Positions 27,633 through 37,073 of a DNA stretch of 64,000 nucleotides are shown here, piece by piece (position 1 is the first letter of the stretch; every line of letters begins with the position of its first letter). The position numbers and the translations under genes are program-made. The notes under the pieces were generated by a model, which saw only the letters and a list, made by a program, of their open reading frames with translations, did no database searches and was not told where the DNA came from. This DNA comes from JABCYV01 sp963696025. Its GTDB lineage: Bacteria > Acidobacteriota > Terriglobia > Terriglobales > Acidobacteriaceae. The DNA lies in assembly GCA_963696025.1 (NCBI GenBank), contig CAVOII010000014.1:372001-436000 (forward strand), in the 5' to 3' direction.

Positions 27633-29207
27633 TCATAAATCTGCGCTTCCCGGAGCCGCTAAATTGGCCCGCTCGCTGTCGATAACAAGCACCCAGTCGC
27701 TTGCGTCCGGCGGGGTGAAGTTGCGAGTGCCACGAGTGACAAAACTCCCGATCAGAATGCTCGACCCATCGCGCGGATTGAACCACCAGCACTTCGCTTG
27801 CGATCCGGCATCCGTGATTTCATTCATGGCGATCGCGATAGTGGCCGCACTACCGTTGGGTACGTAAGCAATAATTGTTTGGCCATCTGAGGTCCGCGCT
27901 GCCACCGAGGACGAACTCCCTAAGCGGTATGGGTGCCGACGGACCCAACTATGAAGGGATTCCCTGACAGCACCGAAAAAAGTACGTGAGTCATAGCCTG
28001 CAGTCATCACGTGATGATCGACATCCGGGACCACTTTCCAGTGCTCACGTGAGCGAAATAGTTTGCCGAGATTCGCCTGCTCGATTGAACCCGGGGAGCC
28101 TAGCTGGCTCTGCCAGGTGGGATCTTCAGGCCGAACGAAAGGACGCCCATTGAAATACCAGAGAGGGGAATTTCCGAACCCGCCGTTGCCTAAGTAACTG
28201 CCGGAGAGAACAGCCCAGTAGCCCTGCTCGCGAAGTTGGAGCTCGGTGACTGAGCCATTGTTTGCATAGATACTGTTTTCGTACCACCCCTCCCCCAGGA
28301 ACGGAGGTAGCCACGTCGCGCGAACATAATTATTGAATACGCCACTGGGAATATTGGTCGTATGAAAATACAACCAGTTTAAATCCATCCACGTTGCGTT
28401 CCCAAAAGTATCCAGAGCGGCAGACTGCGGCTGGCCTTCGGCAACTATAAGGTGAACTTCGTCCTTCGATCTGATGCCCTTTGCCAAGGCGGCCAGCTTC
28501 GACACTACCCCGGTGCCAGGATCTACATCTCCACCCAAGGCCCAGATTAAATTCGGAAAACTCTTGTACCGATCCCCTAGAAACGCGCCATAAGCAATCA
28601 GGACCGTATCTGAAGTCTTCTGATAGCTTTCAAGATAGCCGCCCGGAGAAAATAGGCCGACAAAGCCTGGACTCAGCGCCACAGTGATTCCGTAAAATGC
28701 GGCCCTCCGGACGACAAAATCCACATGCGCCCAATACTTGGCGTCCTCATTCGTAAAGTCCGCACCGTCAAACGGGTGATCTCCGTATGCGTTATTCGGC
28801 GCATTGGATTGAGAAAAGTTATCTGCTGCCGCGCACCAGATGTAGTTAAATCCACGTGCTGCTCGATCCGACAAATAAACTTCCACATCTGCGTTGGTCA
28901 ACTGCGTTATCAGGGACCAGGCGGCGTCTCCAGTTATAAAAACTGGCCTCTTCGTAATTGAGTTTATGAGAAATCTTCCTGTCGGATCGAGAGTCATGAA
29001 CTGTTTGCTCGAACTCAGGACAGACCTTGAGCTCGTCTGCTGGTACGTGCTCGCTGTGTCTGGGAGTTGCACTGAAAACCCAGCATCGTGTGTCCCCGCT
29101 AGACGATGACGGAAATGGACCGCAAGAAAAATAAGGGCAAGGAGCGACAGACTCGTCAGTGAGGCTCTCAGCGGAAAACGCCTGCGAGTCTGAGGCGCAG
29201 TTAACAC
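27633..29207 (-). CDS. DUF4038 glycoside-hydrolase-like protein (GH140-type)
   Basis: Predicted exported or membrane-anchored glycoside hydrolase, 524 residues. A signal anchor (LTSLSLLALIFLAVHF, about 16-32) is followed by a low-complexity Ser/Thr-rich stretch and a (beta/alpha)8 domain of the DUF4038 type (PVFITGDAAWSLITQL; NYIWCAAADNF). Candidate catalytic residues are the Asp in NLIWALGGDVDP and the Glu in PPFLGEGWYEN, positions used by characterised family GH140 enzymes. The last 85 residues resemble the putative collagen-binding domain often paired with DUF4038. The start is a GTG with a weak ribosome site. Within a synthesis locus it may trim or remodel the polymer. Confidence 0.78.
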   Translation of the reverse strand: MLTAPQTRRRFPLRASLTSLSLLALIFLAVHFRHRLAGTHDAGFSVQLPDTASTYQQTSSRSVLSSSKQFMTLDPTGRFLINSITKRPVFITGDAAWSLITQLTNADVEVYLSDRAARGFNYIWCAAADNFSQSNAPNNAYGDHPFDGADFTNEDAKYWAHVDFVVRRAAFYGITVALSPGFVGLFSPGGYLESYQKTSDTVLIAYGAFLGDRYKSFPNLIWALGGDVDPGTGVVSKLAALAKGIRSKDEVHLIVAEGQPQSAALDTFGNATWMDLNWLYFHTTNIPSGVFNNYVRATWLPPFLGEGWYENSIYANNGSVTELQLREQGYWAVLSGSYLGNGGFGNSPLWYFNGRPFVRPEDPTWQSQLGSPGSIEQANLGKLFRSREHWKVVPDVDHHVMTAGYDSRTFFGAVRESLHSWVRRHPYRLGSSSSVAARTSDGQTIIAYVPNGSAATIAIAMNEITDAGSQAKCWWFNPRDGSSILIGSFVTRGTRNFTPPDASDWVLVIDSERANLAAPGSADL

Positions 29208-29258
29208 TTTGGCAATGGCACCCGAGGACCGGCCACAATCACTTATTCGTTTGACAGA

Positions 29259-30284
29259 CTATTTTGAATATCCAAGGGCATGCATTCCCGCCGCCGCTTC
29301 ACGCGCAATGATCAGACGCTCATACCACGTGAGCCGGGAGCGGGTAGCCGTCCCGCCAACCGATACCGAAAGCGCAACACCTTCATTAATCTCGATGTCC
29401 AGCCAGGACTCCAGCCTGCGGAAATCGACCTTCCCGCTGACCAAATCTTCATACCTGATGTGGAAAGACGGAAATCCGGGTGGGAGATCAGACCAGGACA
29501 CCGCCAGCCGGTTCCAGTGTCGCGCAAAGCTGGCGGCCGAATCGACGGGCGCATCAGGATGCCTGTAGTAGACCTGATCCCAGTGCGAATCAGCGAGCGA
29601 CCGATAGCAGTCAAACGGATGGCGTGAGATGAGTACGAACTTGGCGTTGGGGTAAAGCCAATGCAGGAAACTGGCTTCCGCTGCACCCAATCGGACCTCC
29701 TTGAAACCCCAACGAGAGAAACCGCGTTGGCGAGATGGTTCACCAAGCCACGTCTCGAAGAGGCTTCGAAGGGCTAGGCGGAGGTCGTTGCTCGAGGGGT
29801 AGAGATTAGCGACCCAGGAAGTGGATAAGGGAGCCGAGGTTGGATCTTCTTGGTCTTTCCAGAGTTGGAGGTTACGTGGACTTATAAACTGACTCATCGT
29901 CTCGGCAAGTTTTGACACAATAGTCATCTCGCCGAGCGGTTCTCCCCAAAGAAGCAGCCGTGGATCAGTGACCAACACTCGCTGGAGCAGAGTGGATCCG
30001 GCTCTCCATCCGGTCGAGAGCAAGAAAATGGGGGCTTCAGGCTTCTCCTCTGCGTCGACCGACGCGCCAGCCTGCAACACGGCGATGGATTTTGCCAGCT
30101 GTTCCACATCTTGAAGCGCCACAGGCTGGGATCGCGCCCAGGCCCAGAGCTCGCGTCTGCACCTCCGGCACGCCCTCGTCCATTCCCCTACCCAACTCTC
30201 ACGCGCCCAGCCCCAAACCCGCGTTTGCTTATACCTAGCGGTTTTCGCCAGACCCATGGGGTAGCGCGATTCAGAAACGCTCAT
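29259..30284 (-). CDS. Sulfotransferase family protein
   Basis: PAPS-dependent sulfotransferase, 341 residues, cytoplasmic. The 5'-phosphosulfate-binding motif is LLSTGWRAGSTLLQRVLV (about 85-102) and the 3'-phosphate-binding motif is FVLISRHPFDCYRSLADSHWD. The ATG overlaps the previous glycosyltransferase stop as TAATG (1 nt), which indicates translational coupling. The acceptor is likely a sugar in the growing repeat, which would make a sulfated glycan; Nod-factor-type or lipid sulfation are alternatives. PAPS synthesis genes are not in the window. Confidence 0.82.
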   Translation of the reverse strand: MSVSESRYPMGLAKTARYKQTRVWGWARESWVGEWTRACRRCRRELWAWARSQPVALQDVEQLAKSIAVLQAGASVDAEEKPEAPIFLLSTGWRAGSTLLQRVLVTDPRLLLWGEPLGEMTIVSKLAETMSQFISPRNLQLWKDQEDPTSAPLSTSWVANLYPSSNDLRLALRSLFETWLGEPSRQRGFSRWGFKEVRLGAAEASFLHWLYPNAKFVLISRHPFDCYRSLADSHWDQVYYRHPDAPVDSAASFARHWNRLAVSWSDLPPGFPSFHIRYEDLVSGKVDFRRLESWLDIEINEGVALSVSVGGTATRSRLTWYERLIIAREAAAGMHALGYSK

Positions 30285-31249
30285 TAGCTATTAACCTTTT
30301 GAGTGCTTCGGCCCTTCAATTCTTCAGCCCTTCTCTCACGCGACTGGCGGTAGGATTCGGCAATCTCTCCAAGCCTGCCCCAAACCTTGAGCTTGCGCTC
30401 AAATCTCAGGGAGGGATCGAGAGTGACCATCCAGCGCAGCGTCCACACAGCAAGTCTTCTAAAGAAACATAATGGAATTCCGAGGACAAACCAGTTAGTC
30501 TGGCGCGGGACACCGAATTCCCGGAAATCAGCACGGGCTTTGTCAAACCACCATGTTTGAAAATATTTCTTCGTGAGGCGGTTCGGCGTGACGGAGTGAT
30601 AAACCACGGCTGATGGCTCATAACGCAGCTGCTCACCTGCATTCAGCAGCCGCTGCCCAAATTCGGTGTCCTCGTTCCGAATCTCACTACCCGGACGAGG
30701 ACCCAAGTCGGTCCGAAAGCCGCCATATTCTTCGAACATTTTCCTTAGGAAAGCCATGTTGGTGCCGAACGGGGGCTCGTTGAGAGCCCCGGCTTCGGTG
30801 CCAGGGTCGAACATTGCTAGTGGGGCCAGTGCATACCGGTCTCTGTGCGGAAGCCAAGATGGTGGCGAACAGTTCCACCTGGGAATAATTCTCCCCCCCG
30901 CACCCGACCAATTTCCGTTGCGCAGCGAGGCGGTTAAGCTTTGCAGCCAGGTTGCCTCCACAATGACATCGTCATCCATGAAGGATAGGACGTCGCCTTG
31001 CGCCTCTCGAATGGCCGTGTTGAGGGCGTTTGACTTGCCGGGCTTGGCTTCAAATAGATAACGGAAGCGACCCGGATACTCGCGGCAGAAATTCTCTGTT
31101 ACATCGCGTGTCTGGTCCTGTGAGTTGTTGTCCACTACCAGAACTTCCCAGTCGACAGAGTCCGGCAGTCTCGACACCGCAACGCTCTCGAGAGCTCGCG
31201 CCAGGCTCTCGGATCGGTTAAACGTGCACAAGATGACAGTGATCTTCAC
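30284..31249 (-). CDS. Family 2 glycosyltransferase
   Basis: Inverting GT-A glycosyltransferase, 321 residues. Motifs: ITVILCTFNRSESLARALESV, LVVDNNSQDQT and LSFMDDDVIVEATW (metal-binding DDD), with EIRNEDTEFGQRLLNAG supplying the usual catalytic ED. The GTG start at 31249 has AGGGTGATGG upstream. A hydrophobic stretch near residue 255 (WFVLGIPLCFF) may touch the membrane. It is part of a run of three adjacent family 2 enzymes, consistent with stepwise assembly of one repeat unit. Confidence 0.86.
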   Translation of the reverse strand: MKITVILCTFNRSESLARALESVAVSRLPDSVDWEVLVVDNNSQDQTRDVTENFCREYPGRFRYLFEAKPGKSNALNTAIREAQGDVLSFMDDDVIVEATWLQSLTASLRNGNWSGAGGRIIPRWNCSPPSWLPHRDRYALAPLAMFDPGTEAGALNEPPFGTNMAFLRKMFEEYGGFRTDLGPRPGSEIRNEDTEFGQRLLNAGEQLRYEPSAVVYHSVTPNRLTKKYFQTWWFDKARADFREFGVPRQTNWFVLGIPLCFFRRLAVWTLRWMVTLDPSLRFERKLKVWGRLGEIAESYRQSRERRAEELKGRSTQKVNS

Positions 31250-31280
31250 GGTTTGCCATCACCCTTTTCCCGAATATACC

Positions 31281-32387
31281 TCAACGCGTCACCAAACCTT
31301 CCTGCACCGCTAATCCGAATGCTCGCGCTAATCCAAATCGATGGAGCAATGGTTTGAAGGGACGGCCGATGATCGTGGGCCGTGTCGCCAGGGCTCGTCC
31401 CATGGCAACAGAACTTTTCAAGAACCTCCTCTGTTCCCAATGCAGACGCGCAACCGTGAGATACAGGTCAGCGATCTGCCATGACTCAACGTGGTTCCAA
31501 CCGCACTGTAGGATCTCCATCGCCGCCTCGAGAGCAACGGCATGTTCATTTGCCAAGCACATATGGCGAATCCATTGTCGACATTGCGCCGCGAGCACAT
31601 TCTGTTGCTCAGCCTCTGCGACTCCCAGGTCGACGAGTGCTGCAGGAGTGATTTCTTTCATCGAGTCCAGGGGATCTGGAGCCCCATTCCTTCTCGCCAA
31701 TGCGGATCGTTGCACAGCGAGGACGCAGAGAGCCTGCTGTCTCTGCTTACGCATTGATATCTGATACGGATGGATTCTGTATTTGAGGACTACTGGACTG
31801 AGATTCGCAACCTGATAGTGCTCCGCGATTCGCGTCCATAAATCGTAGTCTTCAGCCTGGAGAAATGCGGGACGGTATCCGCCGACCAAATCGAAGGCTT
31901 CCTTACGGATAAGGACCGCAGGCTGACAGAATGGGGAACGATTGGCGAGCTCCGACCTTATTTCGCGGTCCGTAGTCGGAAAGGTATCGACGCACAGTGA
32001 TCTGCCCGTCGCACCAATCCACTCGGTTGCGCCACCCACGACGCCAACTTCAGGATGCTTCTCCATGAAGTCGATCTCCGACGCCAACCGCCCTGGAACG
32101 GAGATGTCGTCGGCGTCCATAACCGCGATATATCGTCCGCGGGCTAGCCGACACGCTGCATTCCGAGCTTCAGGCAATCGAGCAGTCGATATCTGATGAA
32201 ATCTTATTCTGCTGTCTGTAACTGCGTAGCCCAGCGCAATCGTCTTAGACTGGTCCGTTGAACCAAAATCGACGATGATGAACTCGAAATCCCCATAGCT
32301 CTGTTTGAGGATGCTGTCGATTGCCTCGGGGAGAAAGCGCTCGACGTTGCATAACACCATGACCACGGAAATCGCAGGTGCGTTCAT
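31281..32387 (-). CDS. Family 2 glycosyltransferase
   Basis: GT-A glycosyltransferase, 368 residues, starting AISVVMVLCNVERFLPEAIDSIL, with IIVDFGSTDQS (FGS replaces DGS) and AVMDADDISVPGRL as the metal-binding site, and LQAEDYDLWTRIAE as catalytic region. The last 140 residues are an alpha-helical extension after the catalytic domain. The ATG overlaps the upstream gene by 4 nt (ATGA), so its translation is coupled to the preceding glycosyltransferase. Confidence 0.86.
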   Translation of the reverse strand: MNAPAISVVMVLCNVERFLPEAIDSILKQSYGDFEFIIVDFGSTDQSKTIALGYAVTDSRIRFHQISTARLPEARNAACRLARGRYIAVMDADDISVPGRLASEIDFMEKHPEVGVVGGATEWIGATGRSLCVDTFPTTDREIRSELANRSPFCQPAVLIRKEAFDLVGGYRPAFLQAEDYDLWTRIAEHYQVANLSPVVLKYRIHPYQISMRKQRQQALCVLAVQRSALARRNGAPDPLDSMKEITPAALVDLGVAEAEQQNVLAAQCRQWIRHMCLANEHAVALEAAMEILQCGWNHVESWQIADLYLTVARLHWEQRRFLKSSVAMGRALATRPTIIGRPFKPLLHRFGLARAFGLAVQEGLVTR

Positions 32388-33409
32388 TGGTTCAAACCCT
32401 GGCTATTAGTCCTTCTTGCTGCTGTGTGCCATTCTCTTCTGCCTCTCAAGTAGCGTAACGCTCGCGTCATCGTATCACCGGGGTTTACAGCCATACCAAG
32501 CAGTATTCGGCCGACTTGCAGACTTAAATAGGCTAAGTCGAGCGTCTCGCCCAGCGTCCTTAGTCCTTCCATGTGATAGCGCCAGAACGGGGATTCTCTA
32601 AAGTGGAGTACCTCGCGCGCCAGGACTCTGTAATAGTCCCGCTTAGAGGTTCTCCTCACCGTCGCAGCTTCGCCTGAATTTAGAAAAGAGGATGCATAGC
32701 GCTGCGAAATGAGGTACCAATCCAGCGATCGCGGTTGAAACGTTTGGACGGCGGAAGAGATCGACTCGTTGTCCGCTCGGGAGAATGACAGAACCTGGTG
32801 CACGAATCCGAAGTCCCAGTGTTCCAGGATCTCCATGCACTTTTCGGTGTCCTCATGTAGCCGCGACTCGTCATAGAAGGGCTGCCCGCGTTTTGCGACC
32901 GCGGAGCGATACATGACCGCCGTGGGGGAACCAAAGACCCAGATCCCAGTCCGCAGATACGACCGGGCCACTTCGTTGCCAGGCAGCATGGCAGTCGGAT
33001 AGGGAAAACCAGAGCCCCGGACCTCACTGCCCTTCAACCAATACGAACTCACCAAGCCGATAGATTCGGACTGCTCAAATGCCTGCACCATCAGCTGCAC
33101 GCAGTCCGGCAAGATCGAGTCATCCGCTTGGACAATTTTGAAGTATCGGCTGGAACTGGAGATCTCAGCCAAGGCACTGTTGTAGTTCTGAACCTGAGTA
33201 AGCAGAGTCGAACGTCGAAGCAGGCGAATCCGCGAGTCAAGGCGCGCGTATTTCTCGGCGATCTCGCCCGAGCCATCCGTACTGCAATTGTCCACAAGGA
33301 CGTACTCGAAGTGTGAGTAGCTCTGTGCTAAGACGCTCTCGATGCATTGGGCGAGATATTCTTCGGTGTTGTGGAACGGTGTAACGACGCTAACCAGCGG
33401 TTGATTCAC
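32384..33409 (-). CDS. Family 2 glycosyltransferase
   Basis: GT-A glycosyltransferase, 341 residues. Motifs: LVSVVTPFHNTEEYLAQCIESV, VLVDNCSTDGSGEIA and IVQADDSILPD. The GTG start at 33409 is supported by GGGAGAG 5 nt upstream. It begins the coupled group of three family 2 enzymes and the sulfotransferase. Members with similar sequence act on polysaccharide repeat units; donor and linkage cannot be read from sequence. Confidence 0.86.
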   Translation of the reverse strand: MNQPLVSVVTPFHNTEEYLAQCIESVLAQSYSHFEYVLVDNCSTDGSGEIAEKYARLDSRIRLLRRSTLLTQVQNYNSALAEISSSSRYFKIVQADDSILPDCVQLMVQAFEQSESIGLVSSYWLKGSEVRGSGFPYPTAMLPGNEVARSYLRTGIWVFGSPTAVMYRSAVAKRGQPFYDESRLHEDTEKCMEILEHWDFGFVHQVLSFSRADNESISSAVQTFQPRSLDWYLISQRYASSFLNSGEAATVRRTSKRDYYRVLAREVLHFRESPFWRYHMEGLRTLGETLDLAYLSLQVGRILLGMAVNPGDTMTRALRYLRGRREWHTAARRTNSQGLNQ

Positions 33410-33466
33410 TGGTCTCTCCCCGCCCGGCCACCGCCCCCAACAAAAGCGTCGGAATGTCGCTGGTTC

Positions 33467-34576
33467 TCATTTGCCCGCCGTCTCGAACTGCTCGATACCA
33501 GTTTCTTTGACTTGTGAACAATCCGGCGTAACTCGTTCCAGCCAGATCTCCCGCCAATAAGGATAGATACTTCTCGGGCAGAACAAGCGGCACTCGCTGT
33601 AACGACCCTCGCAAATGACCGAGTCGAGAATCACGCACGGTGTTTTCATCTCTTGCATTCTTCCCGTCCGCTCATTGACAATTCTCTCGACCCGCCTGAG
33701 CACGCGATAGGTGCCACCGCAGTACGGGACTTCTTCTGCATCAAAATAGAGACCGCGATTCCGGCTTTGACTGTTCAGAGTCTTCAGGATTTCGCGGTAC
33801 GGCTTGATGCGCACCAACTCCCCGGGCTGAATATTGAGCGTTTCCATCGGAGTTGGCTCTCCCGTGGGGATGGTTCCGGTCCTGCGGGGATACGGAGTGC
33901 CACCCCACAAGAAATAAAAGTGGTCGTAGAACCAGCGCATGGGCCGGCCCAACCCGATGCCGGCTCGGCTGAGCCAATAGTAGAGGAAGTAGACTCCGCC
34001 ACAAATAATCCGCCAAAGGCTTACGTTACCCGAGCGGTAGTCCTCGAGATATTGGCTAAATTCCCACCAATCGAGGTTTGAGGTTGCGTAGGGCAATCGC
34101 GTGGCCTGACAAACGTAGGTTGTCGGCGCTCCATCGTGTTCCCGAAGTTGAGTGGCGGTGACGACGTCGGCTTCGGTACATCCGGAAGCCGGCATCGTAG
34201 CTTTTCCGTTTGCGGCAAGCGATTCTGCGCTTACAAGAAATTTTTTCTGAGCACTGCCGCGAACGGGCTTGAGCCATTCTTCCTTCCAGAAAATCAGGCA
34301 GTCGGCCTGGCAACCGCCGTGCGCGGATCCATCGCAACGCGTTTCAAGATGGACCGCTCCATCGACGCGGCGTCCGCGCACCGGAAAAACGGTATCGCAG
34401 GTCTTGTGCGCGCGCTTGTAGACCTGAAATCGCTGGCCGCAGAAGGCGAACATCTCAGGCATGAACGGCATGCCGTCCAGCTGCCCGTTACAATCGAGGG
34501 TGCGCAGGATCTCTTGCTTGCTTCGGACTTCGACCCAATCGCCTACGCTGAGTTTTGAGTTACTCGTCTTTACCAT
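33467..34576 (-). CDS. Conserved hypothetical protein with duplicated Cys-rich domain
   Basis: Function unknown, 369 residues, no signal peptide. Two copies of a domain of about 95 residues (about 11-106 and 251-349) align along their length: both start V/L-V-R/E-I/V with EIL-R/K-TL, pass through (F/Y)CG-x(2)-(F/Y)-x-V and end in C-(D/E)-G-x(4,5)-C-x(3)-C before a W-(R/K)-E-x-W-L close. Conserved Cys pairs are 46/286, 81/322, 89/329 and 93/333, which suggests a metal site in each copy; Cys60 and Cys314 are not shared. The linker contains a Trp/Tyr-rich stretch (LDWWEFSQYLEDY; WFYDHFYFLWGG) with one hydrophobic segment. It is encoded between glycosyltransferases and a flippase. No enzymatic motif is recognised. 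Confidence 0.75.
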   Translation of the reverse strand: MVKTSNSKLSVGDWVEVRSKQEILRTLDCNGQLDGMPFMPEMFAFCGQRFQVYKRAHKTCDTVFPVRGRRVDGAVHLETRCDGSAHGGCQADCLIFWKEEWLKPVRGSAQKKFLVSAESLAANGKATMPASGCTEADVVTATQLREHDGAPTTYVCQATRLPYATSNLDWWEFSQYLEDYRSGNVSLWRIICGGVYFLYYWLSRAGIGLGRPMRWFYDHFYFLWGGTPYPRRTGTIPTGEPTPMETLNIQPGELVRIKPYREILKTLNSQSRNRGLYFDAEEVPYCGGTYRVLRRVERIVNERTGRMQEMKTPCVILDSVICEGRYSECRLFCPRSIYPYWREIWLERVTPDCSQVKETGIEQFETAGK

Positions 34577-34649
34577 CGAGATTAGACATCTTCACACTCT
34601 TTTGTCAGATTGAGCTATTCGTGCGCAAACTCTTTCCGTTCAAATTTCC

Positions 34650-36188
34650 TTAGCTCCCTGCCGGCAGTGTACCGCTCCGTTGAAACAAATGAGTCAGAAG
34701 GTCCACGAAAAACACTTTCTGCCCCATCACGAACAGCAGTACCCCAGCGTACACTCCGAGGGAAAAGCACAATCCCAACGTTAGCATTGCCAATGGCGGC
34801 AAGACGCCATCGAAAGCAACCTTCACAAGCCCCCCAATTACCCCACCGAGCAGGCCAGAAATCAGTGGTCGCTTGATGGCGTCCCAGTAGTCGCGAGCGG
34901 TTATTCCCGTCCCATGGATTGCCCAGGCTACCACCGGCACAAAGAGCAGAACCATCGCCGAGGAGTAGCCAACCGCAACTCCGGCCGGCCCGCCGCGCAG
35001 GCCCGCCAGAATACCGAGTACGACAACGGGACAGATTAGAAACGCTGTCTTAAGACTGCGTCCCACGCGACCCGTAGCCCGAAGAAACCAGGAGAACGGA
35101 TTGATCAGGGCAAAGAATAAGACCGTCGGCGAAAGCAGGCGAAGGACCACCGCCGCTCCCATCCATTTTCGTCCCAGCATGACCAGGACAATTTCATTCG
35201 AGAAGAGCGCGGTGCTGATGACCACCGGAATGGTCAGGGAAACAATCATGGAGAGAGATTGCAGATACGCTCGCTGGAGGCGCTGCGCCTCGCTTTGCAT
35301 TCGGGACAACACCGAAAAGGCAACGGTGTGGACCGCTCCAATCAGCTGTTGCACCGGAAGAGTCGCGAGTTGGTACGCGCGGGTATAGATGCCAAGCGGT
35401 GCCGCGCCCCAGAAACGTCCCAGCAGAATCTTTTCCGTGTTGTACGCAACATAGACCACAAAGCCGTTGAGCGTCACGGTTCCACCAAAACGAACCATTG
35501 AGCGAAGTTCCGCTGTCCAGCGCGGCCGTCCCGGCAGCCAAGGCATCGCGATCCAGGTGGCGGCTGTGCCAACGATGGGAAGGCTGATGTTCTGACAGAT
35601 GAGCGACCAATATCCGCCTCCGAGCGCCGCCATGCTAATAGCGATGACGGAACCGATCGTCGCACTCAGGATGTCAATCTTCACGCTGGTGCTGAACCGC
35701 ATGGCGCGGTCTAAAAGCGCTTTGTGCTGGACTGAAAGGCTGTTAAACAGAAAGATCGAGGCTGAGGCCACCGTCAGCCAGAGCAAGCGGGGCTCCTTGT
35801 AGAATGCCGCCAGGAAAGGGCCCGAGGCAGCTACCAGGATCGTGAGCGCCGTACCCAGCACAAGATTGATCCAAAACAGCGTGGAGATATGCTCGTCAGT
35901 TAACGTCTCCCGCTGGACAGTGGCTACGCTCAACCCAGCATCCTTAAACAAGCTGAAGAAAGCGGTTACGGTGAAGACCATGCTCTGCAGGCCGTAGTCT
36001 GTCGGCGACAGGAGACGAGCCAGCACAAAGGTCGTACCAATCTGCAGCGCCATGCCCACGCCCTGTCCAAGCACCGTAGCAGCGCCTCCGCGAACCGATT
36101 TTCCTTTGAGCTCGTCGGTCGCGGTTTTAGCTGATAGAACTCCCTGCACCTCCGTATGCCGGTTCGGAACGGCTGTGTCCGTCACCAC
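34650..36188 (-). CDS. Polysaccharide flippase, Wzx/TuaB family
   Basis: Inner-membrane transporter of lipid-linked oligosaccharide, about 512 residues with 12-14 spans. The opening (GKSVRGGAATVLGQGVGMALQIG, then FVLARLLSPTDYGLQSMV) is characteristic of the MOP/TuaB-WzxC branch. Start uncertain: a TTG at 36293 would overlap the methyltransferase gene by 26 nt and has no ribosome site; the GTG at 36188, with GAAGGG just upstream, is preferred. It is one of two flippases in the window; the other begins at 58282. Two flippases imply either two glycans or different substrates. Confidence 0.88.
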   Translation of the reverse strand: MVTDTAVPNRHTEVQGVLSAKTATDELKGKSVRGGAATVLGQGVGMALQIGTTFVLARLLSPTDYGLQSMVFTVTAFFSLFKDAGLSVATVQRETLTDEHISTLFWINLVLGTALTILVAASGPFLAAFYKEPRLLWLTVASASIFLFNSLSVQHKALLDRAMRFSTSVKIDILSATIGSVIAISMAALGGGYWSLICQNISLPIVGTAATWIAMPWLPGRPRWTAELRSMVRFGGTVTLNGFVVYVAYNTEKILLGRFWGAAPLGIYTRAYQLATLPVQQLIGAVHTVAFSVLSRMQSEAQRLQRAYLQSLSMIVSLTIPVVISTALFSNEIVLVMLGRKWMGAAVVLRLLSPTVLFFALINPFSWFLRATGRVGRSLKTAFLICPVVVLGILAGLRGGPAGVAVGYSSAMVLLFVPVVAWAIHGTGITARDYWDAIKRPLISGLLGGVIGGLVKVAFDGVLPPLAMLTLGLCFSLGVYAGVLLFVMGQKVFFVDLLTHLFQRSGTLPAGS

Positions 36189-36267
36189 GATCCCTTCAGA
36201 CAAATCCCCCAGAGTGCCGACTAGCGCCCTGAATGCATAACAAATAAGTTCTTGCCGTAACGCATAT

Positions 36268-37059
36268 TCAAACCGTGTCCTCTTTGCGTGCAATTACCAC
36301 GCGGTATTGACCAAGCCCCATTTGTTCCTTCAGTCGGCGGAGCGCCGCCGCACTCTGCGGCCCGAAGGCTTCATTCACCCTGCGCGCATTGATCAGCCGC
36401 AAAATCCCGCAATTTCCTCTGGGCATGATGGTCCACGAGCGCTCTACCTTGAGCCGGGCTGATTCAAGTAGTGCGTGCAGCTCCATGCGCGTTAGCCAGT
36501 GGCTCACTGGACCCTCCGCTAAAGGCTTCGTCGGCGTGCGTCTAATGCGCCGGTAAACGAATGGGTTGATGGTTGTGAGCACCAGTCTGCCACAAGGGCG
36601 CAAGCATTCCGCAATCTTATTCATTGCGAAACTCTGGTCGCGGAAATACGCTACCGCGTCGACACACACCGCCAGATCGAAAAGGTCTGGCGGCAGGGGC
36701 CAATCGTGGAAATCAACCACCTCGTAAGTTGGCTCGCCGGAGCTCGCCGGTCGTGGGCTGTTCTCACTCTTCTTCCGCGCTATCTCAACCGCCGCAGACG
36801 AGATATCCAAGCCGTGATAGCTGTGGTAAGCGAGAAGCCGCGAGAGTGACCCCGCGCCGCATCCGATTTCCAAAACCCGACACGGCTCCCTGCGCGTTAT
36901 CTCATTGATGACAGCTGCCGTCCGCGTGAAAAGCTCGTGGGAGACAGGGTCGTTGTCATCCTTGGTCCGGTGGGAACTGTTCCAAAGATCCCACCATGCC
37001 CTCTCGTCCATCTCGCGCGTTCGATCGATGATTGCGGTGGTGGTTGGTGGTAACCGCAT
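36268..37059 (-). CDS. Class I SAM-dependent methyltransferase
   Basis: Soluble methyltransferase, 263 residues, of the Methyltransf_25/UbiE-like fold. SAM-binding motif I is RVLEIGCGAGSLSRLLAY (about 61-78), the strand-2 acid is in HGLDIS, and motif II/III are DLFDLAVCVDAVAYF and LRPCGRLVLTTINPF. The likely target is a sugar hydroxyl or amine, judged only from context. It lies 14 nt downstream of the aminotransferase gene, so it is likely co-transcribed. A start 16 codons later (MDERAWWDLW) is possible. Confidence 0.82.
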   Translation of the reverse strand: MRLPPTTTAIIDRTREMDERAWWDLWNSSHRTKDDNDPVSHELFTRTAAVINEITRREPCRVLEIGCGAGSLSRLLAYHSYHGLDISSAAVEIARKKSENSPRPASSGEPTYEVVDFHDWPLPPDLFDLAVCVDAVAYFRDQSFAMNKIAECLRPCGRLVLTTINPFVYRRIRRTPTKPLAEGPVSHWLTRMELHALLESARLKVERSWTIMPRGNCGILRLINARRVNEAFGPQSAAALRRLKEQMGLGQYRVVIARKEDTV

Positions 37060-37073
37060 AACTGGGTTATGTG

